This document shows positions 1 to 12,606 of a DNA stretch of 64,000 bases, piece after piece. Under the pieces are notes generated by a model. The model searched no databases. It was not told where the DNA came from and saw only the letters and a program-made list of their open reading frames with translations. A program made the position numbers and the translations under genes. Within the stretch, counting starts at the first letter, position 1; each line of letters opens with the position of its first letter. Source of the DNA: Lichtheimia corymbifera B2541 (taxonomy: Eukaryota; Mucoromycota; Mucoromycetes; Mucorales; Lichtheimiaceae). The DNA is taken from positions 62,001 through 126,000 of the forward strand of contig JNEU01001032.1 in NCBI GenBank assembly GCA_000697475.1. Reading direction: 5' to 3'.

Positions 1-1997
1 ATATCAATGAATTGATTCTTGGCGTGCATCTCTGCTGCTATATGGTTTATGTAATTTCATTTATGTGCGTTGGCTAACAGTATGATGCATTGCTACCTTT
101 TTCGTAGCGTTTTGACCAAAATGGCTGGTCCATGCACATTACACGACCCGAGGCGGCCAAAACGTTCTTGCTCAAGACAGGTAATATGATGAGCAATACA
201 CGTGGCAATCGCTTTCACTATTATGCATCGGCTGATTTTAAATTTATTTCCTTTCTCTGTAAGCAGACGTCTTCCCCAAAGCCGAGATTGGTAACGAAAG
301 AGGAGACACTCTCCTCGGAAAGCTTGCTTTTCGAAGGAACATATTGACGCTGAATGGCGCTGGGTGGAAGGCGCATCGCAAAGTACGTATGCAATAACAG
401 GGGAAATGGGATGCATAATAAACTCAAATCTTGTGCACGCTTTACAAATAGATAGCCAATCCTGCATTTCATCGATCCATGCCAATTGAGCTATTCGGTA
501 CGCTATGTCAAAAGTCTTTGACGAAAATGATGGATGAACTGGATGATGACGGCAACATTGATTTCTACAACATTGCTGAAAGATTCACGCTTGATGCAAT
601 TGGGCTGGCTGGATTTGGTAAGCTGTAATATCCAATGACTAAATGAGAGAAGTACTCATCTGAAGCGGGCGAAAAGGATTTGATTTCCATGCTATTGATG
701 ATCCTCAAACTGAATGGGTAACGCGCTACAGCCGTATTGCAACTGAAACTTTAAATCCTTGGTTTTCAATCTTCTATAATCTCGATCAAAAGTACCGATT
801 CCTCTTCCCGAAACGTGTGGAAATCCATCGTGAAAAGGATATCATGCTTAATATGATCGAAGAGATCATTGTGCACAAGCGTCAAACTTTTGATGATCAA
901 GAAACCAATATCAAAGAATCTGAACGTGACCTTCTTACATTGATGATGGAAGCAGAGAAAAGTGGTGAGGGCACCATGACAAACGATGAGCTTCGAGTAA
1001 GTCATTTATTGGCTGTTGGGATCGGGTGCTCTTCTAACGCATCATCCATATCATATAGAACAACCTATGTGTCTTTTTCTTTGCTGGTCACGATACCACC
1101 GCTAATGCTTTATCCTATCAAACATATTATCTAGCTGCCAACCCGGTAAGAATTACCTGATGTTGATATACGGCTACTGATATAATCAACCCTGAAGGAT
1201 ATTCAAAGCAAAGCGAGAGAAGAGGTTCTTCGAGTCATGGGTGATGCTCCTCAGGATGTTTTGCCTACGCTAGAACAAACGCGTGAATTACCATACCTTA
1301 ATATGGTTATCAAAGAGGTATTGTTGCTCGTTCAAGATAACAGCTGTCACCAGGAGAGGATATGAATGGCTTTACCATATAGGCATTACGTATGAGCCCT
1401 CCAGCTGCCAATGTCGTAACTCGCGTGACCTGTGAAGATACCGAACTAGCAGGAACGTTTATACCAAAGGGCACAAGAGGAACCGTCGACATCTATAATC
1501 TGCATCACAACCCCACTGTGTGGAAGGTATGTTGAGGCATCCTTGATATTGCAAACTTACTTATCATTTCAAAGGATCCCGAGACGTTTAGACCCGAAAG
1601 ATTTGAACTCGGTGGTGAAGCAGAAAAACTTGCAGGGTTGGGTATGTCATGGCTTCCCTTCTCCAACGGGCAAAGACAGTGCATAGGTATTTAACACAAA
1701 AAGGGTTGTAGAAGTGCTTTGGATGAAGGCATTGATAATGCTTTTAAATGAATCATAGGCATGAATTTCTCTCTGGCAGAGCAGCGTGTGTTCCTGCCCA
1801 TGTTGTGTAAGTGCAAAAACGGCGAGCAACCCACGCCCAATGTTTATTAAGACCGCCCTGCTTTTATTTACTTAGTGAGGAAATATGAATGGCATCTACC
1901 CAAGGATTCGATTCATAAAGATGGGGTCCATCGTGCTGGTTTGACTGGGTTGAACAAGCCCAAAGATCTGTTGATCTCTTTCAGGAAACGCTATTGA
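1..1997 (+). CDS. Cytochrome P450 (CYP509-like), 5' part outside the window
   Basis: Heme-thiolate monooxygenase, probably anchored to the ER; substrate unknown. The window starts inside exon 1 (coding to about 44), then exons start near 108, 265, 453 and onward. Each piece aligns with the downstream gene at 3289-5459: a HITRPE block near 135, the I-helix AGHDTTA near 1085, the K-helix E-x-x-R split by an intron near 1320-1385, PERF near 1595, the heme-binding FSNGQRQCIG near 1655-1685, and a C-terminus ending KRY then TGA at 1995-1997. All joined exons stay open, so the gene looks functional. It has one intron (1527-1574) that the tandem copy lacks. The CYP509 assignment is from family resemblance and is tentative; the P450 call itself is firm. 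Confidence 0.9.
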
Positions 1998-3288
1998 TAG
2001 CTGCATCATAATAGTAGAAATATATGCTTTTGTCTTTATAAACCAATTTGGTCATTTTGACGTCATGGAAACCACGTACTAGATTTATAAACCAAAAGGG
2101 AAAACGATGCACAGGTGATGTGCATCTGATGGTGGAATATGATGTTCAAGGTGCTGTTTAGAGTTTGTGCCCAAGGACGGTATAGTCCTTTTACCGATAG
2201 AATAGTTTTATTTACACCTTTTAAAAGGCGGAATGATCGTTGGATGTACCGTGCTGTTGTACACAAGGCGAAGTAGAAGCGTCGCAACGCAGCACACCCA
2301 ATGTTGGCTATTGCATTTTGAGGCTTTTCATGATCAAGATTCATCTTTTAGTTCAGCCAGATACATACAAAGGAGGTTTCGTCTTTGTTGACATCTCGCA
2401 ACTCTTGCCTCACGTGCCAAAGCACTCGGACTCTGCTTTTTGTTTATGACCATGGAGCCACGGAACCAGTAATGCCGATCAACAAGCTGCATGATATAAA
2501 AAGTCTCAAACACAGACTCATCGACCTTTTGCATAATAGAAAATGGGTGCCTCGATATACCCCAAGTAGGATGAAAATGAACGTCAACAATAAACCCATT
2601 CAATATAAATTTCTCAACAACCAGCAATCATCAAGGAAAGAAATTTTTGAAGCGAGATCGATGACCCATCTTGTCCGAGCATGGATCAACTTGTGAAGGT
2701 GTTCTACACACGCAACATACATATCGGCTTAGAAAGCTGCATTAGCCACGCCACGCGAAAAATATTGAAAATACCATTTTGATTGATCCGCTGCATGCCT
2801 CCGTGATTGTTAATGCATTTGGTGAAACTGTGTAACGCTTGTAACTCTGGATGTTTGTCAATACTGTAGCTGTTATTCGTTGCTGTACATGTGATAGGGA
2901 GACATGAACATGCAAAGTGTGATCGCTACCTCCCTCACTGAACCAACAATATGCATACTGTATGTACGACTCTCGGTGGATGTACGAACCCCTCGGACCC
3001 TCGGTAGCTCTAAACACCCGCACCCCGAAAACTAGCATGATCCCGCAATGTACAACTGGTGAGCCACCTTTTTTTGGGGGTGTATGATGCTGTATGTGTT
3101 GGGCTGTAGGCAATGGCCTTGTCATGAGCGCGTATCCAACGTGGGCCATCTATATACACCAAAGAATATGTGGTGCCATGAGGTTGAGCTTGGCTAAAAC
3201 TCCGCAAATCAAGTTATATAAAACCTCCCTTTAGATTCCACACTGGGGTTTTTCCCATCTTCCTACCACTGCACACACACAGCATATT
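1998..3288. other. Intergenic, no convincing gene
   Basis: 1.3 kb between the tandem P450 genes. Short open frames exist on both strands (for example 2385-2696 plus), but none shows a start, splice pattern or family motif I recognise. It holds the promoter of the second P450 at its right end. A decayed gene cannot be excluded in 2240-2700. Confidence 0.5.
3215..3223 (+). promoter_or_regulatory. TATA box of the second P450 gene
   Basis: A tatataaaa element lies about 66 to 74 bp upstream of the ATG at 3289, followed by a short pyrimidine-rich leader. Position and sequence fit a core promoter; no experimental support. Confidence 0.5.
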
Positions 3289-5459
3289 ATGGAACGCTTA
3301 GTGAACATATACAGCGATTTATCAACCCAGATTGTATCAAAAATCCCTCTCGGTCGACAGCAAAAGATTTCGATTGCTGCAGCTGTCTCGTTGGTAGTTC
3401 TTTACCTGGCTCGCAAGGCTGTGACACCACCAGCTCGTCTTCGACATTTACCCTATGTTGGCCTTTTCACCTTTTTGAATGCGTTTATGCGACGTAGATT
3501 GATGAGTGATCTCTCGTCGGAAGTTACATTACCAGCTGCCATGAAATCTTCTAGTGGTCTATATACAGTAAGGGATCATCGACGTGTTGACGAGGGTTAT
3601 TCACGTGCTGATGTTGCGTATTGTAGCGTTTTGACCAAAATGGGTGGAGCGTCCATATCACCCGTCCAGAATCTGCGAAAAGGTTTTTGCTCAAAACAGG
3701 TATGTATGGAGAATGGATAGGCGATTGAGGAACTGCATTATTAAAGTGTATTGTTGGCATACAGATATATTCGCCAAGGCAGATATTGGTGAAGTAAGAG
3801 GCAATACCCTGTTTGGAAAATTTCTTTTCCAGCGAAATATCCTAATGCTTAATGGGCATGAATGGAAAGCTCAGCGCAAAGTAAGTTTCGGGAATAGGAA
3901 GTGTCGATGAGTATACATAGCGATGATGATGGCTCATTTTGTGACATGTTTAGGTTGCCAATCCTGCATTTCATCGATCCATGCCTGTGGAAATGTTTGC
4001 AAAGTTAGCTCAAAAGACAATCAATGTTATGGATCGTGCTGGAAGCGAGACAATCAATTTCCATCAAATGACTGAACGCTTTGCTCTTGATGTTATTGGA
4101 TTAGCTGGATTTGGTAAAGACAAAACTCTCCACCAGCATACAATGAAGAAGACGACATTAACAAAAAGGAAATAGACTTTGACTTCCATGCCATTGAGGA
4201 TCCAGATTCAGAATGGGTGGTCCGCTATCGTGATATCATGGAAGCATCAATCAACCCTTGGTTTATTATATTTTACAACCTGGATATGAGGTACCTGTTC
4301 CTTTTCCCTGGTCGGAAGAGAATGCATCGAGAATTGGATGTCTTCCTTGGCATGATGGATGAAGTCATTGCCCACAAGCGCCAAGTCCTCAAGGATCCAC
4401 AGTCCAAGGTTCCCGAATCAGAACGCGATCTTCTCACCCTTATGATTGAAGCAGAGAATAGCGGCGAAGGTTCCATGACAAACGAGGAGCTCAGAGTAAG
4501 GATCGTTGTTATGCAACATACTGTGCAACACTGATTACTCATTTTGCTCTCACACAGAACAACTTGTGTCTCTTTTTCCTTGCTGGCCACGACACCACTG
4601 CAAATGCTTTAGCTTACGCTGTATATCACTTGGCCAAAAATCCTGTGAGTAATAGCATCCGAAACACGTGCTTAAATCCATTCCGCTGATACAAGTACTG
4701 CTTTTATGAAGGATATGCAACGTAAAGCACGAGAAGAAGCAATCAAAGTATTGGGAGATGAACCACAAGATGTTTTCCCCACACTCGAACAAACGCGTGA
4801 ATTCCCATACATCAATATGATTATCAAGGAGGTATGTACATACGATGATGGTAACGAGAGCCATTTACCTCTCCTACTAACAAATACTGTGCATAGACGT
4901 TGCGTATCACTCCCCCAGTAGCCGCGATAGTGTCACGTGAAACTACCCAAGACACTGAATTGGAAGGCCAGTTTATCCCAAAAGGAACGAAAACGACCGT
5001 TGACATTTACGAGCTGCAACACAATCCCACTGTGTGGCAGGATCCCGAGACATTCAGGCCCGAGAGGTTCGAACCTGGTGGTGAAGCAGAACAACTTGCA
5101 GGATCGGGCATGTCATGGATCCCCTTCTCCAACGGACAGAGACAGTGCATAGGTATTTGACAGAAAAAAGGATTGACTTTTGATGATGGCATTGTTGATG
5201 GATTACATTGCATTATAGGCATGAATTTCTCCTTGGCAGAGCAGCGAGTGTTCTTGCCCATGTTGTGTAAGTATCTGATAGATGGGATGATTGAACAACA
5301 CAATAGCTGATAAAGCCTTGTTTATTTTGGGATCATATAGTAAGAAAATATGAATGGCATCTACCCAAGGATTCGATCCACAAGGACAAGGTTCAGACTG
5401 TTGGCTTTGGTATTGTAAAGCCCAGAGAACTCATGCTTACTTTCAAGAAGCGATATTGA
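3289..5459 (+). CDS. Cytochrome P450 (CYP509-like), tandem copy
   Basis: Complete P450 of about 525 residues. It begins with a hydrophobic membrane anchor (VSLVVLYLA, residues about 34-42). Exon 1 is 3289-3567, exon 2 is 3627-3699, and further exons carry the WKAQRK C-helix segment, the I-helix AGHDTTA, the K-helix ETLR, PERF, and the heme loop FSNGQRQCIG near 5126-5155. The last exon ends KKRY-TGA at 5457-5459. All introns are short with GT..AG ends and phases that agree. It is a tandem duplicate of the gene to its left, in the same orientation, with the same exon plan except that the intron between VW and DPET is absent here. Substrate unknown; zygomycete CYP509 enzymes have been linked to hydroxylation of lipophilic compounds, which is only a family-level hint. 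Confidence 0.93.
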
Positions 5460-5961
5460 ATAGCAAAGGTCGGATTTTTTATATACCGAATGATCTTGTA
5501 TCACATATCAATTATACTACACGAGATGACCCTTTATTGTTTATCATGCTTGCATTGTTTTGTGTGTGAGGGGAGGGATGGTGCATAACGTGCATACGTG
5601 TCATTCATGTCATTTCTGTTCTTTGTCATTCACTTAAATGTGATGATACAATGAACATAGTCATTCAACTTGTGATCGTTTGTTTATATATCTGGTTGAT
5701 GGTAATGATGATGTTGTTGTCTCCTTTTCACATGTTCAAGAGTAGTGATGGGATAGCTGTTTCCTTGCAGATGGTGCGAGTCTCGTTTAAGGCCCGCTTT
5801 TAATCCCATTCTCCACGAGCTGCTCCTTTTTCCTTCCTAACAACCGATACTTCTCTCTTTCTCTTCCCTTTCCAATACTCAGCTAACTTTTTGGTACGAT
5901 TGGGCTTTTATTGTGATTTGCCGTACGCAATTCATCTCATTGGCTACATTGTAGGACCTGA
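5460..5961. other. Intergenic region upstream of CDC42
   Basis: About 500 bp with no coding frame I can support. It should hold the P450 3' end and the CDC42 promoter and leader. The pyrimidine-rich stretch near 5825-5880 and the ..tgtag just before the ATG suggest a leader intron, which I cannot prove. Confidence 0.5.
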
Positions 5962-6775
<814 letters not shown>

Positions 6776-6799
6776 ATGGATTACATTTCTCTTATCATC

Positions 6800-6865
6800 A
6801 CACACACACGCACACACGCACACATGCACACACATCACACACACGCACACAAATCGCACATAGCA
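6800..6865. repeat. CA-rich microsatellite
   Basis: An imperfect run of CA and CACG dinucleotides directly after the CDC42 stop codon, within its likely 3' UTR. Similar CA/GT tracts recur in this genome near gene ends and starts (for example 8598-8640, 39885-39915, 47822-47848). Confidence 0.85.
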
Positions 6866-7088
6866 ACATCCCAGCACGCTGTACTCTACCGAATCTTTTA
6901 ATATTCTTTTCGTTTACCTTTTATTTTATTTGAATGAAAACGAGACACAATGTGGTCAACGCTTGCTCAATTGGAATATCTTTATTGGGCTATATGTGAA
7001 GAGCTGGGGGATAGTTTGTATATAAAAGGTGTCTTTGGTAATATAGATGGGTCGGCGACATAACAAAAGGTTGGGTGGGGGTGATTCG

Positions 7089-8558
7089 TTACAAAAAGTA
7101 TTGGCTTCCTGGTCCAGTCGGTACCGCATCATTGTCAAAGGATTGAATGTCGTTTTCCAAGAATATCCGATAATCGCTTTCTACAATAGTATCTCGATCA
7201 TCCGGCACCTTGAGAATGGATGCTTTGTTGCCACAGCGATAACAGTAATTGGGTGCCGACCAAAGTGTCACTAGATTCTTGTCTGCAAAGGGATAATTGT
7301 AGCCTTCATCCACCAGTTGATGACTCCTCACAATTAAGCTGACATCATTGTTGTGACAAAACTACCCATATCATTCATTCAGCTCCATGTAAATCCATAT
7401 CACTGGTATATAAACTTACAGCATTGGTAGGCAAATGACCAAATAAGAAACCGCCACCTCTGGGACTGATAGCCCACGAATCCACTTGCGCCTCCGGATC
7501 TGACCATAATAGATCTACATCATGATCATATATACACGTGAATTCCTTTTCCGGTTCACCTCCATTCATCCTTGCTTACCACAAGTTCCACCTGTCTGAG
7601 GGAGTTCTTGCATTCGGAATAGTGTGCTATACAATGCCTTAGTCATGCTTGGGGGGGGAACAAATAATGATTTATGGCATTCTTACCGGATCGAATCGAT
7701 AGAAGGTAACTCGGGGGAAAGACCACCATGAACACAAAAGATATTGCCATCCACCAACTAGATAGCCAAGTCAATTTCGATATTGCATCACCTGATAATC
7801 GCTCATACTTACAGCAGCTAAAGGTAGGTAATCAAATACTGTGCAACACCATTCCCAAACCTTGGAGCTCTGATACTTTGCAAGGCACTCATCTAGAAAT
7901 AGGCTCAGTCACTTTTTGCATCCTATACCTGGATCCTGGTAGTCAACTTACCATAGAAGCCATATACGCGTGTCACATTACGACTTTCATGGTTTCCTCG
8001 TGTCAATGTAATGCGATCCGGATATCTATTCTCAAAAGCATCAGCATATATTGGACTAGATAAGCTCCTCCTTTGATGTTTCATCCTTACTTCACTTTGA
8101 GTAAAAGTAGCAATGTCAAGGTTTCCAATGAATAACGTCCTCGATCAACGAAATCACCCTATATAAATAGAATATCCACGTTAGTACCTGTCCTAAGGAT
8201 GATGATGATGATGATGATGATGACTCCTCCATGTCACGCACGCGACCTTGTATTACCATGAATATATATGAAGTTTCTGGTAGGTCGCCTCCCACTTCAA
8301 AGAGCTTCAAAAGATCATAAAACTGGCCATGGATATCACCGCATAATGTTACTGGAGCTCGAACAGGAACCACGGTAGACTCTTCAGCAAGTATTTCTTT
8401 GAGCTGCGTTAAAAAAGGAGGGTCATTCAGCGGGCTGGACGATCGAGAAAGTTGTATATATAACTATGTGAACCTGCCTTGTTGCATAACTGGCGCATGT
8501 CATTCTCGGCGAGGTATTTGCACGCCTTGATGGACTCGATGCAGGCGTCCACGTCCAT
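7089..8558 (-). CDS. PP2A-family Ser/Thr protein phosphatase catalytic subunit (PPG1/PP6-like)
   Basis: Metal-dependent protein phosphatase. The ATG is at 8556-8558 ([13 protein letters not shown]) and the stop at 7089-7091. Joined exons give the family motifs in order: [10 protein letters not shown] (metal ligands), [55 protein letters not shown], and [12 protein letters not shown]. The tail ends YFL, the methylation-type C-terminus of PP2A-class enzymes. The exon from 7361 down begins after a TAG acceptor at 7362-7364 and restores a short HNNDVSLI segment that a naive reading would miss. An intron near 8200-8222 contains a (GAT)n run. Whether it is PPG1, PP6/Sit4 or PP4 needs a tree; the cysteine-tyrosine core YCYRCGN fits PP6 and PPG1. 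It is divergently transcribed from TRAPPC2L with about 190 bp between starts. Confidence 0.9.
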
Positions 8559-8752
8559 TATAGAGTTAAAGAGAAGAAAAAAAGGGAGGAAAAGAGAGGC
8601 AATGTGTGTGTGCGTGTGCGTGTACGTGCGTGCGTGTGTGAGAGGAAGAGGGAAAGAGGGAAGGATACAAAGCTGGAAGGACTCTAAACCGAACCAAACT
8701 ATGCCTTTGTCCACCACCTCCGCCCTTTATACTTGAAACGACGTAATCCCCA

Positions 8753-9439
8753 ATGAGCAGCGAGATCAACTGCATTGCCCTGATTGGCAAACAGGTAACA
8801 ATGAACAGGCTCCTTTCTTATGCATTCTCTCTCTCTCGCTTACACGCTCGAGTATTCCCTTTAGAACAACCCCCTTTACATCAAGAACTTTAGTACCACT
8901 CATCCCGACCTGAAATACCACTACATTGCACACACGTCTATTGATGTTATCGAAGAACGCGGTATGATGAGAAAAGCACTTTATTTATGTATATATGTAG
9001 TAGTCTAATATGATGTTGATAGTTGCCAGTGGACCCAAGAACTTGGACTCATATCTTGGACTTTTATACGCGATGGAGGATTTAGCAGTGTAGGTTGTAT
9101 GAGTTTATCTCGGAATGATAGGAAATTAACATGGGGATTGAAGGTATGGATACATTACAAATACGCGTGTCAAGTTTATTGTGGTGGTATCAGTGACGGA
9201 TGGTATCATTCGAGATGCCGAGATGAAGGCGGTAAGTAGGTTCTCTTTTCCTGCATGTCATCGGAAACTCATTCTGGTCTGGCTTGTTTTAGATCTTTAA
9301 AAAGGTCCATGCAGCTTATCTCTCTCAAGTATGTAATCCATTCTACAATCTCGATTCACAAAAATCTCTCGGAGGCAAAGCATTCGTACGCGCTATTGAT
9401 AACATTGGTGCTCATGCAAGGGTCACTCTCGATATCTAG
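8753..9439 (+). CDS. TRAPP complex subunit TRAPPC2L (Tca17-type, sedlin-like fold)
   Basis: Small longin/sedlin-fold subunit of the TRAPP tethering complexes that act at ER-Golgi and Golgi membranes. Exons start at 8753 (MSSEINCIALIGKQ, to 8794), 8865, and further pieces to a stop at 9437-9439. The joined protein shows NNPLYIKNF, HTSIDVIEER, YLGLLYAMEDLAVYGYITN, KFIVVVS, RDAEMKAIFKKVHAAY and CNPFYNLD, which line up along the whole length of TRAPPC2L. Length (about 145 residues) is normal. Intron phases are consistent at each junction. Confidence is high because the alignment runs end to end. Confidence 0.93.
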
Positions 9440-9732
9440 CTTTCTTTTTCCTTTTACATCTTCCTCCTCTTCCTTGTGCATTATTCCTTATTCCCTGACG
9501 TTCTCGCAATTCTATTTCATCATCATCATCATCGATTGGATATTTGTTATCAATGCTTTATTGGGATATATATACAGAGGGAGGGTCATGTGAATCGTAT
9601 CCATAGGTGCTTGTAAATTGAGCCTGTTGTATGGGGTGTGTCAATATTGCAATGACCAAATCGCTGGTTTATCCTTATTGGGTGGCGACAGCTAATGTGG
9701 TCTCTCACACCTCTTTTTCGTCCACTCCCACT

Positions 9733-12465
9733 ATGCAGTCTTCGGCACAGCTCCAGCAGGCGTTCGTATCCGCTGTCCTGGACAATCGTCAACTAAATGA
9801 GCTCTTGAACGATAACAATTACAGCGTGGAGAAACTAGCGACACTCCTGCAAGGTGTTGAGCAATCGAGCAGCGTGCTTCAACAACAGCTCTTTCAAATT
9901 GTACGCGACAATGTGGACACATTCATCTCGTCTTATACACAACACGATGAACTGCACGATCGACTCGTCAGACTCGCTGGTCAATACACATTGACTGTGG
10001 AGAATAGGGTGGATGATAGTATAATCACGGACGCGTTGAAGCGATATGAGGATATATGTACACAGACGTCGACGAATCAACGAGAAATAGCAGCGTTGCG
10101 TACAGTACAAGAACTTGTGGAACAAGGCGACATGGTGGAAGAGTTGCTTGATCAATCAGCACTTGTCGAGGCAACGAATAGCTTGCTTGGATTCGAGACA
10201 GCATTGGAAAAGGTCAAAGAAACGAGGCTGCATGATTTGGACTGGAGTGCATTGAACGTATTCGATTTGCTGCAGACACGAAAGGACAACTTGTATAAAC
10301 GATTGACCGACGTACTCGAATCATCATTGGAGAATGCAATTCAGTACAATGAAGCAGAACACACTATGAAGATTATGCAACGGCCTACGGTTTTGTTTGT
10401 GTGTTTCCGACAGCTCGAAATGCTCCCAGCACAATTGGCAGGTGTCAAACGTAGAATCTATAAGCATTTGGTGACACCCTTCTTCAATCATTGCACAACA
10501 GCTCGATTTGATATCCATGACAACGAATTACGATTGACAACAACACAAGATGTTCCAGGCGACGCATGCGATATGATGACACAATTGACTACCTTACTGG
10601 AGTTTTTATCAACCCATTTACTCGACACGGATCAAGACATTCGACGTTTATTTGGCAACCTGATATTACCAGAAATGTTGAAACTTCTCATTGATAAGGG
10701 CTTATCAGCAGCTGTACCTTCGTCGGCTGCAGAACTCCATGACTTTGACCGTGTAGCGGAAGAAGCAACTCTTTTTGAACAACGATGTGTATCGGATTAT
10801 GGATTCTTGACACGGGATCAGCAACCTGGATTGGTGAAGCAGTATGTGGATAATATCGATATGCATTTTGCAACAAAGCGGAGCGAAAAGGTGCTTTTGG
10901 AAGGACGCAAGGTGATGCTACGACGCCTTTATGATGTTGAAGATGTGGGATCACAAGGACGAGATCATTATCAGATTACGCAGACACCCAAGCTTCTTTC
11001 ACTCTTGTTGGCCGATGTTATGACAGAAGCAGGTCAACTTGGTCCATCTCATCCTGTATCAGCTCGCAAATTGCATGCTGCCGTTTCCGATTTATTGGAT
11101 CTATTCCGAGCCATTATGCCTTGCTATCATCGCAACCACTACTTATCCCATCCTGCTGCAGCACTTGTTTTCCGCAACGATTGTTTTTGGCTTGCCAATG
11201 ATTTACGTGTGCATTTTGCCAAAGAAAAGATATTTCAAGAAGCAGCGACACGATTGGAATCTCTGGGCAAGTCGTGGTACGAGGTCGTACTAGCACAGCG
11301 CATCCAGGTATTACATGCCATTCTCGACAAGACACAAGGATTTGCCATGATTGCAGAAAATCGACAACGACAGCAAGAATGCGAGGAAGCCATTGAACGT
11401 GCTGTTTACCAAGTGATCCAGATTGCTCCTGCAGTGCGTGGTGTAGTCGACGAATCATTGTACATGAAATTGTTGAGCAGCATCGTTGACAGCGTATTAT
11501 CTCGATTGATTGGCGACGTGGAGCATATTCATGATATTGGTGCCGAGGATTCACATCTCATTGCAGTGAGCTTCAACAGCGTGCTCAAACTGGTCGATGT
11601 CTTTGACGGATACGAGGGCCAGCCTGCCACTGAACCACTTGTAGCTACCTTGGTGCCAAGTTGGCGAAAGTTTTGGCTTGTCAAGGATCTCTTGGAGATG
11701 GGATTACGGGATATCATGGTCAAGTTTCGAGGGGGCGAACTCTTTATGTTCGAGAAGTCAGAGCTTGTGGGTCTCATTTGTGCACTCTTTGCCGATACCG
11801 ATTTACGTAGCAGCATGATCCGTGAAATCCAATCAGCAGAATCCATGAGCAGTCCGTCACCCATGGGGACCACAGAACAGAGTATCAGTAGTCATGACAA
11901 CAACCTACAGCACAACCCAGCTACCAGCACGCGACCCATGACATGGGCACCAGAGGATGAAGAGGATGTGGATATGAGTGGTTGGGATGATCCAGATGAT
12001 GACAACATTCATGCAATCAGCCAAACTCCATCACACGCCGACAATCGCTTTTCAATACATCCAGAAGATGATCATCATGATATGAGTGGTTGGGATGACC
12101 CTGAAGAAAAGACGTCTTTACCACATGAACAACAACATCAGCAATCGAATTTGACATCTTCAAGCCTTTCAATGGGACCAGAGGACGATCATGTGGATAT
12201 GAGTGGATGGGATGATCCTGATGATGATGTATTAGATATATCGCCTTCTCATGAACCAACCCCTGTGACATCAAACAAGACGACGACATCCATCATTTCA
12301 CCCAAGGAAGAAGAAGAAGATATGAGTGGATGGGATGACCCTGATGATAAGATTGAAATACCACACCATGATGCACAACCACAGACCAAACCAGTCGATA
12401 GCAAGAAAATGTCTATACTACCCAAAGATACAGAAGATGAAGATTGGAGTGGATGGGATGATTAA
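9733..12465 (+). CDS. ZW10/Dsl1-type vesicle tether (RZZ/NRZ family) with acidic W-D-D tail
   Basis: Intronless frame of 910 residues from the ATG at 9733; an in-frame upstream ATG at 9631 would add 34 residues that look like leader, so I prefer 9733. The body is helical and carries ZW10-family features: an N-terminal coiled region to about residue 170, the segment around PKLLSLLLADVMTEA, and NDCFWLANDLRVHFAKEK followed by LGKSWYEVVL. ZW10/Dsl1 proteins tether Golgi-derived COPI vesicles at the ER and, in animals, also serve kinetochores. The last 165 residues are acidic and hold five repeats of SGWDD (near residues 747, 783, 822, 863, 904), the last forming the very C-terminus. In yeast Dsl1, acidic tryptophan motifs bind coatomer; that these repeats do the same is inference. 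Confidence 0.85.
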   Translation: MQSSAQLQQAFVSAVLDNRQLNELLNDNNYSVEKLATLLQGVEQSSSVLQQQLFQIVRDNVDTFISSYTQHDELHDRLVRLAGQYTLTVENRVDDSIITDALKRYEDICTQTSTNQREIAALRTVQELVEQGDMVEELLDQSALVEATNSLLGFETALEKVKETRLHDLDWSALNVFDLLQTRKDNLYKRLTDVLESSLENAIQYNEAEHTMKIMQRPTVLFVCFRQLEMLPAQLAGVKRRIYKHLVTPFFNHCTTARFDIHDNELRLTTTQDVPGDACDMMTQLTTLLEFLSTHLLDTDQDIRRLFGNLILPEMLKLLIDKGLSAAVPSSAAELHDFDRVAEEATLFEQRCVSDYGFLTRDQQPGLVKQYVDNIDMHFATKRSEKVLLEGRKVMLRRLYDVEDVGSQGRDHYQITQTPKLLSLLLADVMTEAGQLGPSHPVSARKLHAAVSDLLDLFRAIMPCYHRNHYLSHPAAALVFRNDCFWLANDLRVHFAKEKIFQEAATRLESLGKSWYEVVLAQRIQVLHAILDKTQGFAMIAENRQRQQECEEAIERAVYQVIQIAPAVRGVVDESLYMKLLSSIVDSVLSRLIGDVEHIHDIGAEDSHLIAVSFNSVLKLVDVFDGYEGQPATEPLVATLVPSWRKFWLVKDLLEMGLRDIMVKFRGGELFMFEKSELVGLICALFADTDLRSSMIREIQSAESMSSPSPMGTTEQSISSHDNNLQHNPATSTRPMTWAPEDEEDVDMSGWDDPDDDNIHAISQTPSHADNRFSIHPEDDHHDMSGWDDPEEKTSLPHEQQHQQSNLTSSSLSMGPEDDHVDMSGWDDPDDDVLDISPSHEPTPVTSNKTTTSIISPKEEEEDMSGWDDPDDKIEIPHHDAQPQTKPVDSKKMSILPKDTEDEDWSGWDD

Positions 12466-12606
12466 TGCACCTTGAATAAAAAAAAAGTAGTACACTATCT
12501 AGAACGGAATTACAGTGTTGATCATGAGATCATCTGAGTGAGTGGTGACCCTGCATTTTGCATAATCGGTGGTGCTCTCTTCCTTTAATTTTCACACACA
12601 TACGTT

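Noticed and set aside
105..107. In-frame stop in the first P450
   Set aside because: It is the TAG of a 3' splice site; the second P450 has the same acceptor sequence at the same place (3624-3626).
2742..3149. Minus-strand 135-codon open frame upstream of the second P450
   Set aside because: Composition is not protein-like, no motif or splice sites are seen, and it overlaps the P450 promoter region.
8202..8222. GAT repeat as a poly-Asp coding tract
   Set aside because: It lies in an intron of the phosphatase gene; the conserved protein continues without it (IFM then GDFVDRG).
9631..9732. N-terminal extension of the ZW10/Dsl1 protein from ATG 9631
   Set aside because: The added 34 residues have no family similarity and look like leader sequence; 9733 begins the helical region.
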